NCBI GenBank assembly: GCA_938040315.1
Contig: CALHQW010000007.1
Location: forward strand, 16,902-80,901
Direction: 5' to 3'
DNA: 64,000 bases
Source of the DNA: an uncultured bacterium
Lineage (GTDB): Bacteria; Hydrothermota; Tepidihabitantia; Tepidihabitantales; DTDR01
The notes beneath the pieces are model-generated. The model searched no databases. It was given only the letters and a program-made list of their open reading frames with translations, and was not told the DNA's origin. This document shows, in pieces, positions 52,003 to 60,709 of this stretch. The position numbers and the translations under genes are program-made. Within the stretch, counting starts at the first letter, position 1; every line of letters begins with the position of its first letter.

Positions 52003-54657
52003 ATGAAGAAAGTAACCCTGTTAATAACATTATTTTTAATATCTTTTTTATTGGCTGACGAAATAATTCCTAATCAAGTAGTGGTAAAGTTTAAAAAGGA
52101 ATTTCGTCCCTTTATTAATTTACATTTTAAAGATGGAATTTTTTATACGGGAATAAAAGAATGTGATAAGTTAAATGAGCATTTTCTTGTTAATAAGATT
52201 GAAGGAATAAAAGGAAAGCGAGATGAACTTTTCTTAAAATATGGATTTGATTTACTTTATCTTTTTCATTATGAAAAAAATGAAGAGGTTTCTAAAGTAA
52301 TTAAGGAATATGAAAAATTGGGAATTTTTGAATACCTTCTACCCAATTTAATAGTTCCGATGGATAAAATTGATACTTTTGTTCCTAATGATCCAAGGTA
52401 TAACTATCAATGGCATTTAAGGAAAACTGATTGTCCAAAGGCTTGGGCTATTTCGCAAGGAGATACCAGTGTAGTGATTGCTATTGTTGATGATGGAATT
52501 GATTATAATCATGAAGATTTAGTTGATAATATGTGGATTAATCATCCGGAAGATTGGAATCACAATGGTAGATTTGATCCTTATCCAATTCCTGGTGGTG
52601 ATTTGGATGGTGTTGATAACGATGGAAATGGATTTGTTGACGATGTTATTGGCTACAATTTTGTTTCCAATAATCCGGATCCTAATCCGGTGCCTTTTGG
52701 TGATAACCATGGAACCCTTTGTGCTGGCACAGCCTCAGCGGTTGCTAATAATGCAATTGGTGTTGCTTCTTTTGGTTTTAAATGTCGGTTAATGGCATTA
52801 AGATGTGGTACTGGTGGTGGTATAAATATTTATCATGCAATTTCAGCAATTCAATATGCTGCGCAGAATGGCGCCTGGGCAATAAGTATGAGTTGGGGAG
52901 GTCCTAATTATTATCCACCATTAAATGATGCCATTCAATATGCTTGGGATATGGGTTGTGTTTTGAGTGCTTCTGCTGGAAATACTTATTCTGGCGGTGC
53001 GCCAAGATATCCGGCTTGTTATAACCGAGTTATTGCTACCGCGGCTTCTGATCCCAATGATTATCATTCGGTTTGGGGTGGTGGACAAGAATCAAATTAT
53101 GCTTTGTGGGTAGATGTTTCAGCACCAGGAACAAATGTATATACAACTGATCTTAATAATAATTATGTAGGTTTTGATGGAACTTCAGCAGCCTCTCCTT
53201 GTGTTGCTGGTTTAGCAGGTCTTTTAAAGGCAGCCTTTCCGCAGATTACTAATGCGGAATGTACAACCATGATTTTCTATTCTTGCGATACCATGCCTGA
53301 TACCCTTTATCGTTATCGACTATTAGGTTTTGGTAGAATTAATGCTGGCAAAGCACTTTCTATAAGAGATAGAGCAGACTTGGTTTTAAGAAGATTTAGA
53401 ATAAATGATGCAAGTGGAAATAATAATGGTGTTCCAGAAAGGGGGGAGCCGGTTGGTTTGATTATTCAAATTAGAAATTCTAAATTCTGGCAGAACGCCA
53501 ATAATGTTCGTTGTTCTTTATCAACAAGAAATCCTTATATTGAAATTGTTAAACCAATTGCAACAATTCCTCAAATTATTGCTGGCGATAGTGTTTGGTT
53601 AAGTAACGACTCCTTTGTTTTTAGGATGAGAGAAAATGCTCCATCCCAGGTTGTTGAATTTGAAGTAAGAATAACTTCTGATCCTATGCCCTATGTCGAA
53701 AAACCTTGGAAATTAAAAATAGTTTGTGGTTTACCAAGAATTATTGTTGTTGACGATGATGATAGAAAAGATTATCAAAGATTTTATTTAGGAACCCTTG
53801 ATTCAATAGGTGCTTTATATCGTTATTGGTCAATTGATACTTTGGGTTTACCTCCTCAAGATACTTTAAATCGTTATCCAGTAGTAATCTGGTTTACTGG
53901 TTTAGATAGTATCAATTCATTAACAGAAAGTGAGAGGGCTCTTTTAACTAATTATTTAAATAATGGTGGCAATTTATTTATTTCTGGTCAAAATATTGGT
54001 CAAAATATCGGTTCCACACCTTTCTATGAGAATTATTTAAAAGCCCGTTATGTCGCTCCTAATGCTAACACTTTTTGGATGGTAGGAATTACTAATGATC
54101 CAATTGGTGGTGGTGATACGGTTGTTGCCGCAGGTGGTGGCGGTGCTAATAATGCCCGTTCTAACGATATTATTGAACCAATTAATGGTAGTGTACCTAC
54201 ACATTTTTATAAAGATCTACCAAATTCTTATGCGGGAATAAGATATGAAGGAAATTATCGGTTAGTATACTTTGCTTTCCCTTTTGAAGCAGTAGATTAT
54301 GTGGCTACCAGATATATTCAGAGACCAGCATTATTAAGAAGAATTTTACTTTTCTTTAATGAAACATTACCTTACGCAATTGAGGAAGGAGAGGAAATAT
54401 TTACTATTGATTTAAAAAAGGATTTTAAAATTTATCCTAATCCAGTAAGAAATTATTTTACTCTTTATGTCAAAAACTCTTTTAATGGCGAAATTTATTT
54501 AACAACAATTGATGGTAAGATAATTAAAAAGATCCATCAGGGAGAGATAAAGGCGAAAAAGAGTTTTAATATCACCAATCTTTCACGAGGAATTTATTAT
54601 CTGACTTTAAAAGAAAAAGGAAAGGTTCAACATTTAAGATTATTGACCTTCAAATAA
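52003..54657 (+). CDS. Secreted S8 subtilisin-like serine protease with T9SS-type sorting domain
   Basis: This 884-residue protein has a signal peptide (about 1-18, VTLLITLFLISFLLA), a propeptide (about 20-125) and a subtilase domain with catalytic D163 (IVDDGIDYNHEDL), H236 (DNHGTLCAGTASA) and S395 (GTSAASPCVAGLAGLL). A calcium-type acidic loop follows D163 (DLDGVDNDGNGFVDD). Beta-sandwich modules follow at about 450-570 and an alpha/beta region at about 575-780. The end (IYPNPVRNYFTLYVKN...GIYYLTLKEKG) is a good T9SS type A sorting signal. It is predicted to be exported and surface-attached or released. Its stop overlaps the convergent phosphoesterase gene by 18 bases. Confidence 0.93.
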   Translation: MKKVTLLITLFLISFLLADEIIPNQVVVKFKKEFRPFINLHFKDGIFYTGIKECDKLNEHFLVNKIEGIKGKRDELFLKYGFDLLYLFHYEKNEEVSKVIKEYEKLGIFEYLLPNLIVPMDKIDTFVPNDPRYNYQWHLRKTDCPKAWAISQGDTSVVIAIVDDGIDYNHEDLVDNMWINHPEDWNHNGRFDPYPIPGGDLDGVDNDGNGFVDDVIGYNFVSNNPDPNPVPFGDNHGTLCAGTASAVANNAIGVASFGFKCRLMALRCGTGGGINIYHAISAIQYAAQNGAWAISMSWGGPNYYPPLNDAIQYAWDMGCVLSASAGNTYSGGAPRYPACYNRVIATAASDPNDYHSVWGGGQESNYALWVDVSAPGTNVYTTDLNNNYVGFDGTSAASPCVAGLAGLLKAAFPQITNAECTTMIFYSCDTMPDTLYRYRLLGFGRINAGKALSIRDRADLVLRRFRINDASGNNNGVPERGEPVGLIIQIRNSKFWQNANNVRCSLSTRNPYIEIVKPIATIPQIIAGDSVWLSNDSFVFRMRENAPSQVVEFEVRITSDPMPYVEKPWKLKIVCGLPRIIVVDDDDRKDYQRFYLGTLDSIGALYRYWSIDTLGLPPQDTLNRYPVVIWFTGLDSINSLTESERALLTNYLNNGGNLFISGQNIGQNIGSTPFYENYLKARYVAPNANTFWMVGITNDPIGGGDTVVAAGGGGANNARSNDIIEPINGSVPTHFYKDLPNSYAGIRYEGNYRLVYFAFPFEAVDYVATRYIQRPALLRRILLFFNETLPYAIEEGEEIFTIDLKKDFKIYPNPVRNYFTLYVKNSFNGEIYLTTIDGKIIKKIHQGEIKAKKSFNITNLSRGIYYLTLKEKGKVQHLRLLTFK

Positions 54658-55368
54658 TCTTTCTGCTAATATTGGAGGAAGACCAGCCTTAATTATTTTA
54701 TCGGCAGCCTTTTTTATATTATATTCAATTCTTCTTATTTCAAAGATATTTGTTTTAGTATCATGGATAGCAAAGCAGGCTTTGGGATTGCCGTCTCTTG
54801 GTTGACCAACACTGCCAACATTAATAATGTATTGCCAATTCGGATTTAACTCAATTTTATTTTCTTTAATTATTTCAATTTTTCCGTCATTTCTTCTTGC
54901 TACAATTAGAGGAATATGGGTATGTCCAACCAAACATACCGGAAAACTAAAAAAATTGAATTGGGGGATTATATCTTCAACCGTGAAAAGATAGAACCAA
55001 TCGCTCGGGTCATCCGGCGAAGAATGAACGATATGAAAAGGATAAGATCTGTTTACTAAAAAAAAGGCATCAAGATACCATAAGGATTCTTTGGTTAATA
55101 CTTCTTGTGTCCAGAGGATGGCTGATTTTGCATAAGGATTAAAATTATCAATGGAAGTTTTATTTAAAACTGCATAATCATGATTTCCGGCAACACCAAC
55201 CACCCTTTCTTTTCTTAATAATTCAATACATTCATTGGGGTTAGCTCCGTAGCCAACAATATCGCCTAAAAAAATTATCTCATTACAATCTTCTTTTTTT
55301 ATCTCTTCTAAAACAACTTCTAAGGCTTCTAAATTACCATGAATATCAGAGATTATTCCAAACTTCAT
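54640..55368 (-). CDS. YfcE-like metallophosphoesterase
   Basis: This 242-residue calcineurin-like phosphoesterase has SDIHGNLEAL, FLGDIVGYGANP, GVAGNHDYAV, VHSSPDD and LVGHTHIPLI, giving the full set of metal ligands. Family members hydrolyse phosphodiesters; the substrate is unknown. It overlaps nusB by 23 bases and is the last gene of the cysS operon. Its 3' end overlaps the convergent subtilase. Confidence 0.88.
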   Translation of the reverse strand: MKFGIISDIHGNLEALEVVLEEIKKEDCNEIIFLGDIVGYGANPNECIELLRKERVVGVAGNHDYAVLNKTSIDNFNPYAKSAILWTQEVLTKESLWYLDAFFLVNRSYPFHIVHSSPDDPSDWFYLFTVEDIIPQFNFFSFPVCLVGHTHIPLIVARRNDGKIEIIKENKIELNPNWQYIINVGSVGQPRDGNPKACFAIHDTKTNIFEIRRIEYNIKKAADKIIKAGLPPILAERLFEGQ

Positions 55369-55777
55369 TTTTTATTTTTTTATAAATTGCATCAAGAACA
55401 CCATTAACAAATCTTTTGGCATCTTGATCAGAAAATTCTTTTGCTAATTCGATTGCTTCATCAATGCTTACCTTGGGGGGAATATCATCAAAATAGAGAA
55501 GTTCACAGGTAGCGATTCTTAATATCGCTCGATCAATATAAGAAAGACGCTCTAATTTCCAGTTTATTAAATGTTTTTTAATTGTTTTGTCAATTGTCTT
55601 TTTGTTTTCCTTTATTTTAGAGATAAGTTTATCAAGAAATTCCAAGTTTTTTTCGTTTAATTTAACTTTTTCTAAAACTTCTTTGGTTACTTCATCAATA
55701 GGAAGATTCATCAGGTCATGAATATAAAGAATAGTTAAAGCAGTTTTTCGGGCTTTTCTTCTTAATGGTTCTTTCAA
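55346..55777 (-). CDS. nusB: Transcription antitermination factor NusB
   Basis: This 143-residue all-helical protein has RRKARKTALTILYIHDL at the N-terminus, LERLSYIDRAILRIATCELLYFDDIPPKVSIDEAIELAKEF in the middle and FVNGVLDAI at the end. NusB binds boxA RNA with S10 in rRNA antitermination. A TTG start overlaps the ribH stop. The ribH-nusB order is common. Confidence 0.95.
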   Translation of the reverse strand: MKEPLRRKARKTALTILYIHDLMNLPIDEVTKEVLEKVKLNEKNLEFLDKLISKIKENKKTIDKTIKKHLINWKLERLSYIDRAILRIATCELLYFDDIPPKVSIDEAIELAKEFSDQDAKRFVNGVLDAIYKKIKNEVWNNL

Positions 55778-56235
55778 ATTTTCTCTTTCAGGTTTGCCAT
55801 TTCAATTGCTGCTAATGCTGCTAAGAAACCTTTGTTGCCTTGTTTAGTACCTGCCCTTTCAATTGCTTGTTCTAATGTCTCAGCGGTAATAATTCCAAAA
55901 ATAGTGGGAATACCGGTTTCTAAATAAATTTTGCCAATTCCCTTTGTTACCTCATTGGCAATATATTCCGCATGAGGAGTATCACCTCGAATAATTGCTC
56001 CTAAACAGATAATTGCATCATAGGTCTTTTTTTCTGCTAATCTTTTGGCAACACCAGGAATTTCAAAAGTTCCAAAAGTCCAATAGATATCACAAGATAA
56101 AGCATTATGTCTTTCTAAACAATCTAAGGCACCCTTCAATAAATTTTGGGTAATAAAATCATTAAAACGAGAGATAACAATAGCAAATTTTTTATTTTTA
56201 GCATCTAAATTACCTTTAAATTCTTTCACTTCCAT
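55774..56235 (-). CDS. ribH: 6,7-dimethyl-8-ribityllumazine synthase
   Basis: This 153-residue lumazine synthase has VISRFNDFITQNLLKGALDCL, WTFGTFEIPGVAKRLAEK, CLGAIIRGDTPHAEYIANE (catalytic histidine) and FGIITAETLEQAIERAGTKQGNKG. It condenses the RibB and RibA branch products in riboflavin synthesis. It overlaps ribBA by 20 bases. ribD and ribE are not in the window. Confidence 0.97.
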   Translation of the reverse strand: MEVKEFKGNLDAKNKKFAIVISRFNDFITQNLLKGALDCLERHNALSCDIYWTFGTFEIPGVAKRLAEKKTYDAIICLGAIIRGDTPHAEYIANEVTKGIGKIYLETGIPTIFGIITAETLEQAIERAGTKQGNKGFLAALAAIEMANLKEKI

Positions 56236-57460
56236 CTTTCACCTCACTTTTTAAATCTCCTAATAAATGACCAAGTTTATCCCTTTTTGCCTCTAAATAT
56301 TTTATATTCTTCTTATTTGGTTTGATAATTAAAGGTATCCTTTCTACTACTTTTAAACCAAAACCTTCTAACCCAACAATCTTTTTTGGATTATTGGTAA
56401 GTAATCTGATTGTGGTAATACCTAAATCAGCAAGGATTTGAGCCCCAATTCCATAGTTTCTTAAATCCGGTGGCTTTCCTAATGCCTTTGCGGAATCAAC
56501 AGTATCTAAACCAATATCTTGTAATTCATAAGATTTTAGTTTTAAATATAATCCTAATCCTCTTCCTTCTTGTTGCATATATAAAAGGACACCTTCTTTT
56601 TCCTTACTGATCATTTTTAAGGCAGTGTGTAATTGCTCACCGCAATCGCACCGGAGAGAATGAAAGACATCGCCAGTAAGACATTGAGAGTGAACTCTTA
56701 CCAAAACATTTTCTTTTCCTTTTACCTCTCCTTTAACTAATGCTAAATGGAGTTGATGTTCTAATAAATCTTCATAAAGATAAAGAGTAAATTCACCATA
56801 AGGGGTTGGTAATTTAGTTACTACTTTTCTTTCAATAAATTTTTCGTTTTTCTTTCTATAAGCAATCAAATCTTTGATAGTAATGATTTTAATATTAAAT
56901 CTTTTTGCCAATTTGAATAGGTCTTTTAGTTTTGCCATTTTGCCATTTTCTGCCATTATCTCACAAAGAACACCTGCCGGATAAAATCCTGCCAAACGAG
57001 CCAGATCAACACTTGCTTCAGTATGACCTGCTCTTTTTAAAACTCCACCTTTGGCTGCTTTTAATGGAAAAACATGACCGGGTCGGGCAAAATCTTCAGG
57101 TTTTGATTTTGGATCAATTAGGGCTTTGATTGTTTTTGCTCGGTCGTAGGCAGAAGAACCAGTAGTAGTACCGATTTTCACATCAACCGGAACCGCCATC
57201 GGTGTCCCATATTTAGCAGGATTTTTGCTATCAATTATCAATGGTAAGTCTAATTCTTTTATTCTTTCTTCTTCTAAGGCAACACAAATCAAGCCTCTGC
57301 CATATTTTGCCATAAAATTTATTTTTTGGGAGGTTATTTTTTCTGCTGGACAGACAAAATCACCTTCGTTTTCCCTTTCTTCGTCATCAACAACAATTAC
57401 TATTTTCCCTTTTTTAATATCTTTTATTGCTTCCTCAATTGAGGCAAACTTTTCTTTCAT
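56216..57460 (-). CDS. ribBA: Bifunctional 3,4-DHBP synthase / GTP cyclohydrolase II
   Basis: This 414-residue fusion has an N-terminal RibB domain (about 1-200: VVDDEERENEGDFVCPAE, RPGHVFPLKA, GGVLKRAGHTEASVDLARLAG) and a C-terminal RibA domain (about 205-400: RVHSQCLTGDVFHSLRCDCGEQL with three zinc cysteines, QQEGRGLGLYLKL, DLRNYGIGAQILADLG). It starts both branches of riboflavin synthesis. It overlaps ribH and the sugar-nucleotide dehydratase gene. No FMN riboswitch is possible directly upstream. Confidence 0.97.
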   Translation of the reverse strand: MKEKFASIEEAIKDIKKGKIVIVVDDEERENEGDFVCPAEKITSQKINFMAKYGRGLICVALEEERIKELDLPLIIDSKNPAKYGTPMAVPVDVKIGTTTGSSAYDRAKTIKALIDPKSKPEDFARPGHVFPLKAAKGGVLKRAGHTEASVDLARLAGFYPAGVLCEIMAENGKMAKLKDLFKLAKRFNIKIITIKDLIAYRKKNEKFIERKVVTKLPTPYGEFTLYLYEDLLEHQLHLALVKGEVKGKENVLVRVHSQCLTGDVFHSLRCDCGEQLHTALKMISKEKEGVLLYMQQEGRGLGLYLKLKSYELQDIGLDTVDSAKALGKPPDLRNYGIGAQILADLGITTIRLLTNNPKKIVGLEGFGLKVVERIPLIIKPNKKNIKYLEAKRDKLGHLLGDLKSEVKDGSERI

Positions 57461-58470
57461 TTTCTTTTTAAATAATTTAAATAATAAAATCTTTGAAATA
57501 TTTTACTTCTCTTTATTTTTTTCCACCATCTCTCATTTTCTGCATACCATTTCATTGTTTTTTCTAAACCCTCTTCAAAATTAGTTGTTGGTTGCCAGTT
57601 AAATGTTTTCTCTAATTTCCGGTTATCACAAAGCAACCTTTTCACATGTCCCTTCCTATCTAATATATATTTTACCAAATTTTTTGGTTTTTTAAAATAT
57701 TCCAAAATCCGAAAAGCAATTTCATTGACACTATATTCTATACCACTGCCGATATTAAAAACTTCTCCTTGGTATTTTTCTATTGGTGCTTCTAAGAATT
57801 TTACAATCACTTCACAAAGGTCTTTTACATAAAGGTAATCTCTGGTATTTTCACCGTTACCATAGATAAAAAGGGGTTTGTTTTCTAATGCTTGGGTAAT
57901 GAAGAAAGGAATTAATTTTTCCGGGTATTGTCTTTCTCCATAAATATTAAAAGGTCGTAAGATAATTATTGGTAAATTATAGGTCATATAGTAGGCGTAG
58001 CATAATCTATCGGCACCAACTTTGGTGGCTGCGTAGGGACTTTGGGGATTTAAAGGATGGTCTTCATTGATAGGAATTTTTAAAGCAGTTCCGTAAACTT
58101 CACTTGTTGATATATGGATAAATCTTTCACAGGGATAGTTTTTTAATGTTTCTAATAAAGTATAGGTCCCTAAAAAATCGGTCTTGACAAAGATATCAGG
58201 ATTTAAAAGGGAACGATCAATATGAGTTTCCGCAGCAAAATGGATTACTTTATCTACTTTTTTGAATAACTCCTTCATTAATTTCTTATTATTTATATCG
58301 CCTCGGATGAAAGAAAAATTTTTATTTCTTAATAGAGTTTTAATATTCTCTAAATTTCCCGCATAAGTTAATTTATCTACCACATACACATAATAATCTC
58401 TTTTCACAAGTTCTTCGGCCATCCAACTACCAATAAATCCGGCTCCACCAGTAAGTAAAACCTTTACCAT
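57457..58470 (-). CDS. NAD-dependent sugar-nucleotide dehydratase/epimerase (RmlB-like)
   Basis: This 337-residue extended SDR has the NAD motif LLTGGAGFIGSWMAEEL, FAAETHIDRSLLNP (very RmlB-like), STSEVYGTA, catalytic YAATK and RPFNIYGERQ. The acidic pair of dTDP-glucose 4,6-dehydratase normally reads TDE; here it is TSE, as in LegB-type UDP-sugar dehydratases or decarboxylases. The substrate is therefore uncertain. The adjacent RmlC-like gene suggests deoxysugar synthesis for LPS or exopolysaccharide. It overlaps both neighbours. Confidence 0.78.
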   Translation of the reverse strand: MVKVLLTGGAGFIGSWMAEELVKRDYYVYVVDKLTYAGNLENIKTLLRNKNFSFIRGDINNKKLMKELFKKVDKVIHFAAETHIDRSLLNPDIFVKTDFLGTYTLLETLKNYPCERFIHISTSEVYGTALKIPINEDHPLNPQSPYAATKVGADRLCYAYYMTYNLPIIILRPFNIYGERQYPEKLIPFFITQALENKPLFIYGNGENTRDYLYVKDLCEVIVKFLEAPIEKYQGEVFNIGSGIEYSVNEIAFRILEYFKKPKNLVKYILDRKGHVKRLLCDNRKLEKTFNWQPTTNFEEGLEKTMKWYAENERWWKKIKRSKIFQRFYYLNYLKRK

Positions 58471-58904
58471 TCGTAGGGTATCTCCTTTGATTTATAATCT
58501 ATCCGGTATTCATCTGGATTATCGTAGTTATAGACTTCGGTGGGAATATTTAGTAGATAGGCTGGTTTGTTTCCTAATGGTTTAAAACCGTGTAAAACAA
58601 GGGGTGGAATTTTGATTAGTAAAGGATTTAGTTCGCCAATAAAGAATTCATTTAGTTCTTTATAGGTTTTTGAATTTTCCCGATAGTCATAGAGAACAAC
58701 TTTTGCCATTCCTTTAATAATTGTAAAATAATCGGTTTGAATTTTATGGTAATGCCAGGCTTTCACAATACCTGGATAAGCAACCGAGATGTATACTTGA
58801 CCAAACTTCATAAAAATATTCTCATCGGAACGAAGGATTTCTAATACAAAGCCCCGCTCATCAGGAATTAGCCTCAGTTTTTTAACTTCTACTCCTTCAA
58901 TCAT
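58464..58904 (-). CDS. dTDP-4-dehydrorhamnose 3,5-epimerase-like cupin (RmlC-like)
   Basis: This 146-residue cupin has LIPDERGFVLEILRSDE (N-terminal RmlC motif), KAWHYHKIQTDYFTIIKGMAKVVLYDYRE with a conserved histidine region, and IPPLVLHGFKPLG. RmlC is usually about 180 residues. It is expected to epimerise or bind the product of the neighbouring dehydratase. It overlaps that gene by 7 bases. Confidence 0.78.
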   Translation of the reverse strand: MIEGVEVKKLRLIPDERGFVLEILRSDENIFMKFGQVYISVAYPGIVKAWHYHKIQTDYFTIIKGMAKVVLYDYRENSKTYKELNEFFIGELNPLLIKIPPLVLHGFKPLGNKPAYLLNIPTEVYNYDNPDEYRIDYKSKEIPYEW

Positions 58905-58910
58905 AGGTTT

Positions 58911-60026
58911 TCATAGTTTTAATCTCTCTCTTGCCTTTTTCAATTCTTCTTTATCAGGAAATAAAACTACTTTGGCACATCTTCTCGGTCTTTCTAACAT
59001 TGCATTAAAGCCTTTTTCAAATTCTTCTAAACTAAATAAATGAGTGATTACCGGGCTGATATCTAATTTTTTACTACTTAAAAGGTTTCTTACTCGATAC
59101 CAGGTATCAAATATTTTTCTGCCATTTATTCCGTGAATTTGGCAACCTTTAAATACAATGCCATTATTATAATCAAAACCAAAAGGTAGGGGAGAGACCG
59201 AGGCAATACCAAAAGCGGTTATTCTGCCACCTTTTCGCACCATTTGGAAGCAATCTAATATGGAATCTTCACTACCGGTCATTTCTAAAGCAATATCCAC
59301 ACCATTGCCGTCAGTAAGTTCTTTTACAATTTTTAATCTCTCTTCTCGGGTTGTTTTGTTTGTCCATACCTGATAATCGGCTCCCATTTTTTTACCAATC
59401 TCCATATTAAAATCATATTTACCGAAATGGATGATTGTTGCCACACCGGCAACCTTGGCAACACCAATGGCAAAGAGGGAGATTGGACCATCACCAGTAA
59501 TTAACATTCGCTTTCCACACACATCGCCATCTTCTCCTAAGACCGCATAGGTAGCATTTCCTAATGGCTCTTGGACAGTAGCAAATTCTGGTGGTATTTC
59601 TTTATCATTTTTCCAGCAGACAATTTCTGGAATAGCAAAGTATTCGGCAAAGGCACCGTCACAATCAACACCTAATATTTTCATATGCTCACCAACATGA
59701 AATATTCCTAAAAGGGAAGTTAAATCATCAGGATCATAAATATGGGTTTCGGCAGATACATAATCACCAACTTTTATTCTTTTTACATTTTTGCCAACTT
59801 CCACAACTTCACCAGCCACCTCATGACCTAAGGTTTGGGGTAATCTTTTTTCACCAATCCTTTTTTGTGACCATTCATCCCATTTATATATATGGACATC
59901 GGTTCCGCAGATAGAAGTTGCTTTTACTTTTACTAATACCCAGTCATCAGGAATTTTTGGTATCTCAATTTCGCACAATTCAGCACCAAATTCTGGCTTT
60001 ACTTTTCTTATTGCTTTCATTTTCAT
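58911..60026 (-). CDS. Zinc alcohol dehydrogenase of the threonine 3-dehydrogenase type
   Basis: This 371-residue MDR protein has the L-threonine 3-dehydrogenase signature CGTDVHIYKWDEWSQKRI. Catalytic zinc ligands appear in ICGTD, LGHEVAGEV and QEPLGNATYAV, and the NAD fold in RMLITGDGPISLFAIGVA. The structural-zinc lobe that normally holds four cysteines is replaced by SAETHIYDPDDLTSLLGIF, so that zinc is lost. It may oxidise threonine or a related sec-alcohol. GGAGG precedes the ATG, inside the deoC end. Confidence 0.82.
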   Translation of the reverse strand: MKMKAIRKVKPEFGAELCEIEIPKIPDDWVLVKVKATSICGTDVHIYKWDEWSQKRIGEKRLPQTLGHEVAGEVVEVGKNVKRIKVGDYVSAETHIYDPDDLTSLLGIFHVGEHMKILGVDCDGAFAEYFAIPEIVCWKNDKEIPPEFATVQEPLGNATYAVLGEDGDVCGKRMLITGDGPISLFAIGVAKVAGVATIIHFGKYDFNMEIGKKMGADYQVWTNKTTREERLKIVKELTDGNGVDIALEMTGSEDSILDCFQMVRKGGRITAFGIASVSPLPFGFDYNNGIVFKGCQIHGINGRKIFDTWYRVRNLLSSKKLDISPVITHLFSLEEFEKGFNAMLERPRRCAKVVLFPDKEELKKARERLKL

Positions 60027-60709
60027 TTTTCCCTCCTGATTAAATCTAAGTATTCTTTAAAAATTTTTACACCAGTGCTTGTGCCGATCCTTGAGGCACC
60101 AGCCAAAATTAAACTTTTTGCCTGGAAATAACTTCTTATTCCACCTGATGCCTTAATCTTTATTTTTTCCTTTCCTAATTCTTTAAAAAGTTTTATATCC
60201 TCTAATTCGGCACCTTTTGGACCAAAGCCAGTTGATGTCTTAATATATTCTGCACCCGCCTTAATTGCTATTTCTAAAATCTTTATCTTTTCTTCTCTCG
60301 TGAGATAACAGGTTTCAACGATAACTTTTACACCGTAAGGTTTTGCTTCTTCTACTACCTTACTGATATCTTCTAATAATAAATCATACTCTTTTGATTT
60401 TAAATAGGAGATATTGATAACCATATCAATCTCCTCCGCTCCTTCTTCAATTGCCTTTTTTGTTTCCATCACTTTTATTTCAGTATTTTGATAACCAAAA
60501 GGAAAGGATATTGGGATTCCTAATTTTACTTCGCTATTTTTTAAAAATTCTTTTGCGTATTGGGCATAACAAGGAGGCACAAAACAGGTAGCAAAATTAT
60601 ACTCTATCGCCTCTTTACAAACTTTCGCTATCTCTTCTTTTGTTACCTCTGGTCTTAAAAGTGTATGGTCAATATATTTGTTAAAATTCTTTATCTCCTC
60701 CATATTCAT
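60023..60709 (-). CDS. deoC: Deoxyribose-phosphate aldolase
   Basis: This 228-residue class I aldolase splits deoxyribose-5-phosphate to acetaldehyde and glyceraldehyde-3-phosphate. IDHTLLRPEVTKEEI opens the fold, VKVIVETCYLT lies in the middle, the Schiff-base lysine is K157 in EYIKTSTGFGPKGA, and K186 lies in IKASGGIRS. Length is typical. AAAGGAG lies upstream of the ATG, and the gene overlaps cysS by 4 bases and the dehydrogenase gene by 4. Confidence 0.95.
   Translation of the reverse strand: MNMEEIKNFNKYIDHTLLRPEVTKEEIAKVCKEAIEYNFATCFVPPCYAQYAKEFLKNSEVKLGIPISFPFGYQNTEIKVMETKKAIEEGAEEIDMVINISYLKSKEYDLLLEDISKVVEEAKPYGVKVIVETCYLTREEKIKILEIAIKAGAEYIKTSTGFGPKGAELEDIKLFKELGKEKIKIKASGGIRSYFQAKSLILAGASRIGTSTGVKIFKEYLDLIRREK

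Noticed and set aside
52519..52792. Frames on both strands inside the subtilase gene
   Set aside because: They overlap the calcium-loop/active-site coding region and have low-complexity composition typical of shadows.
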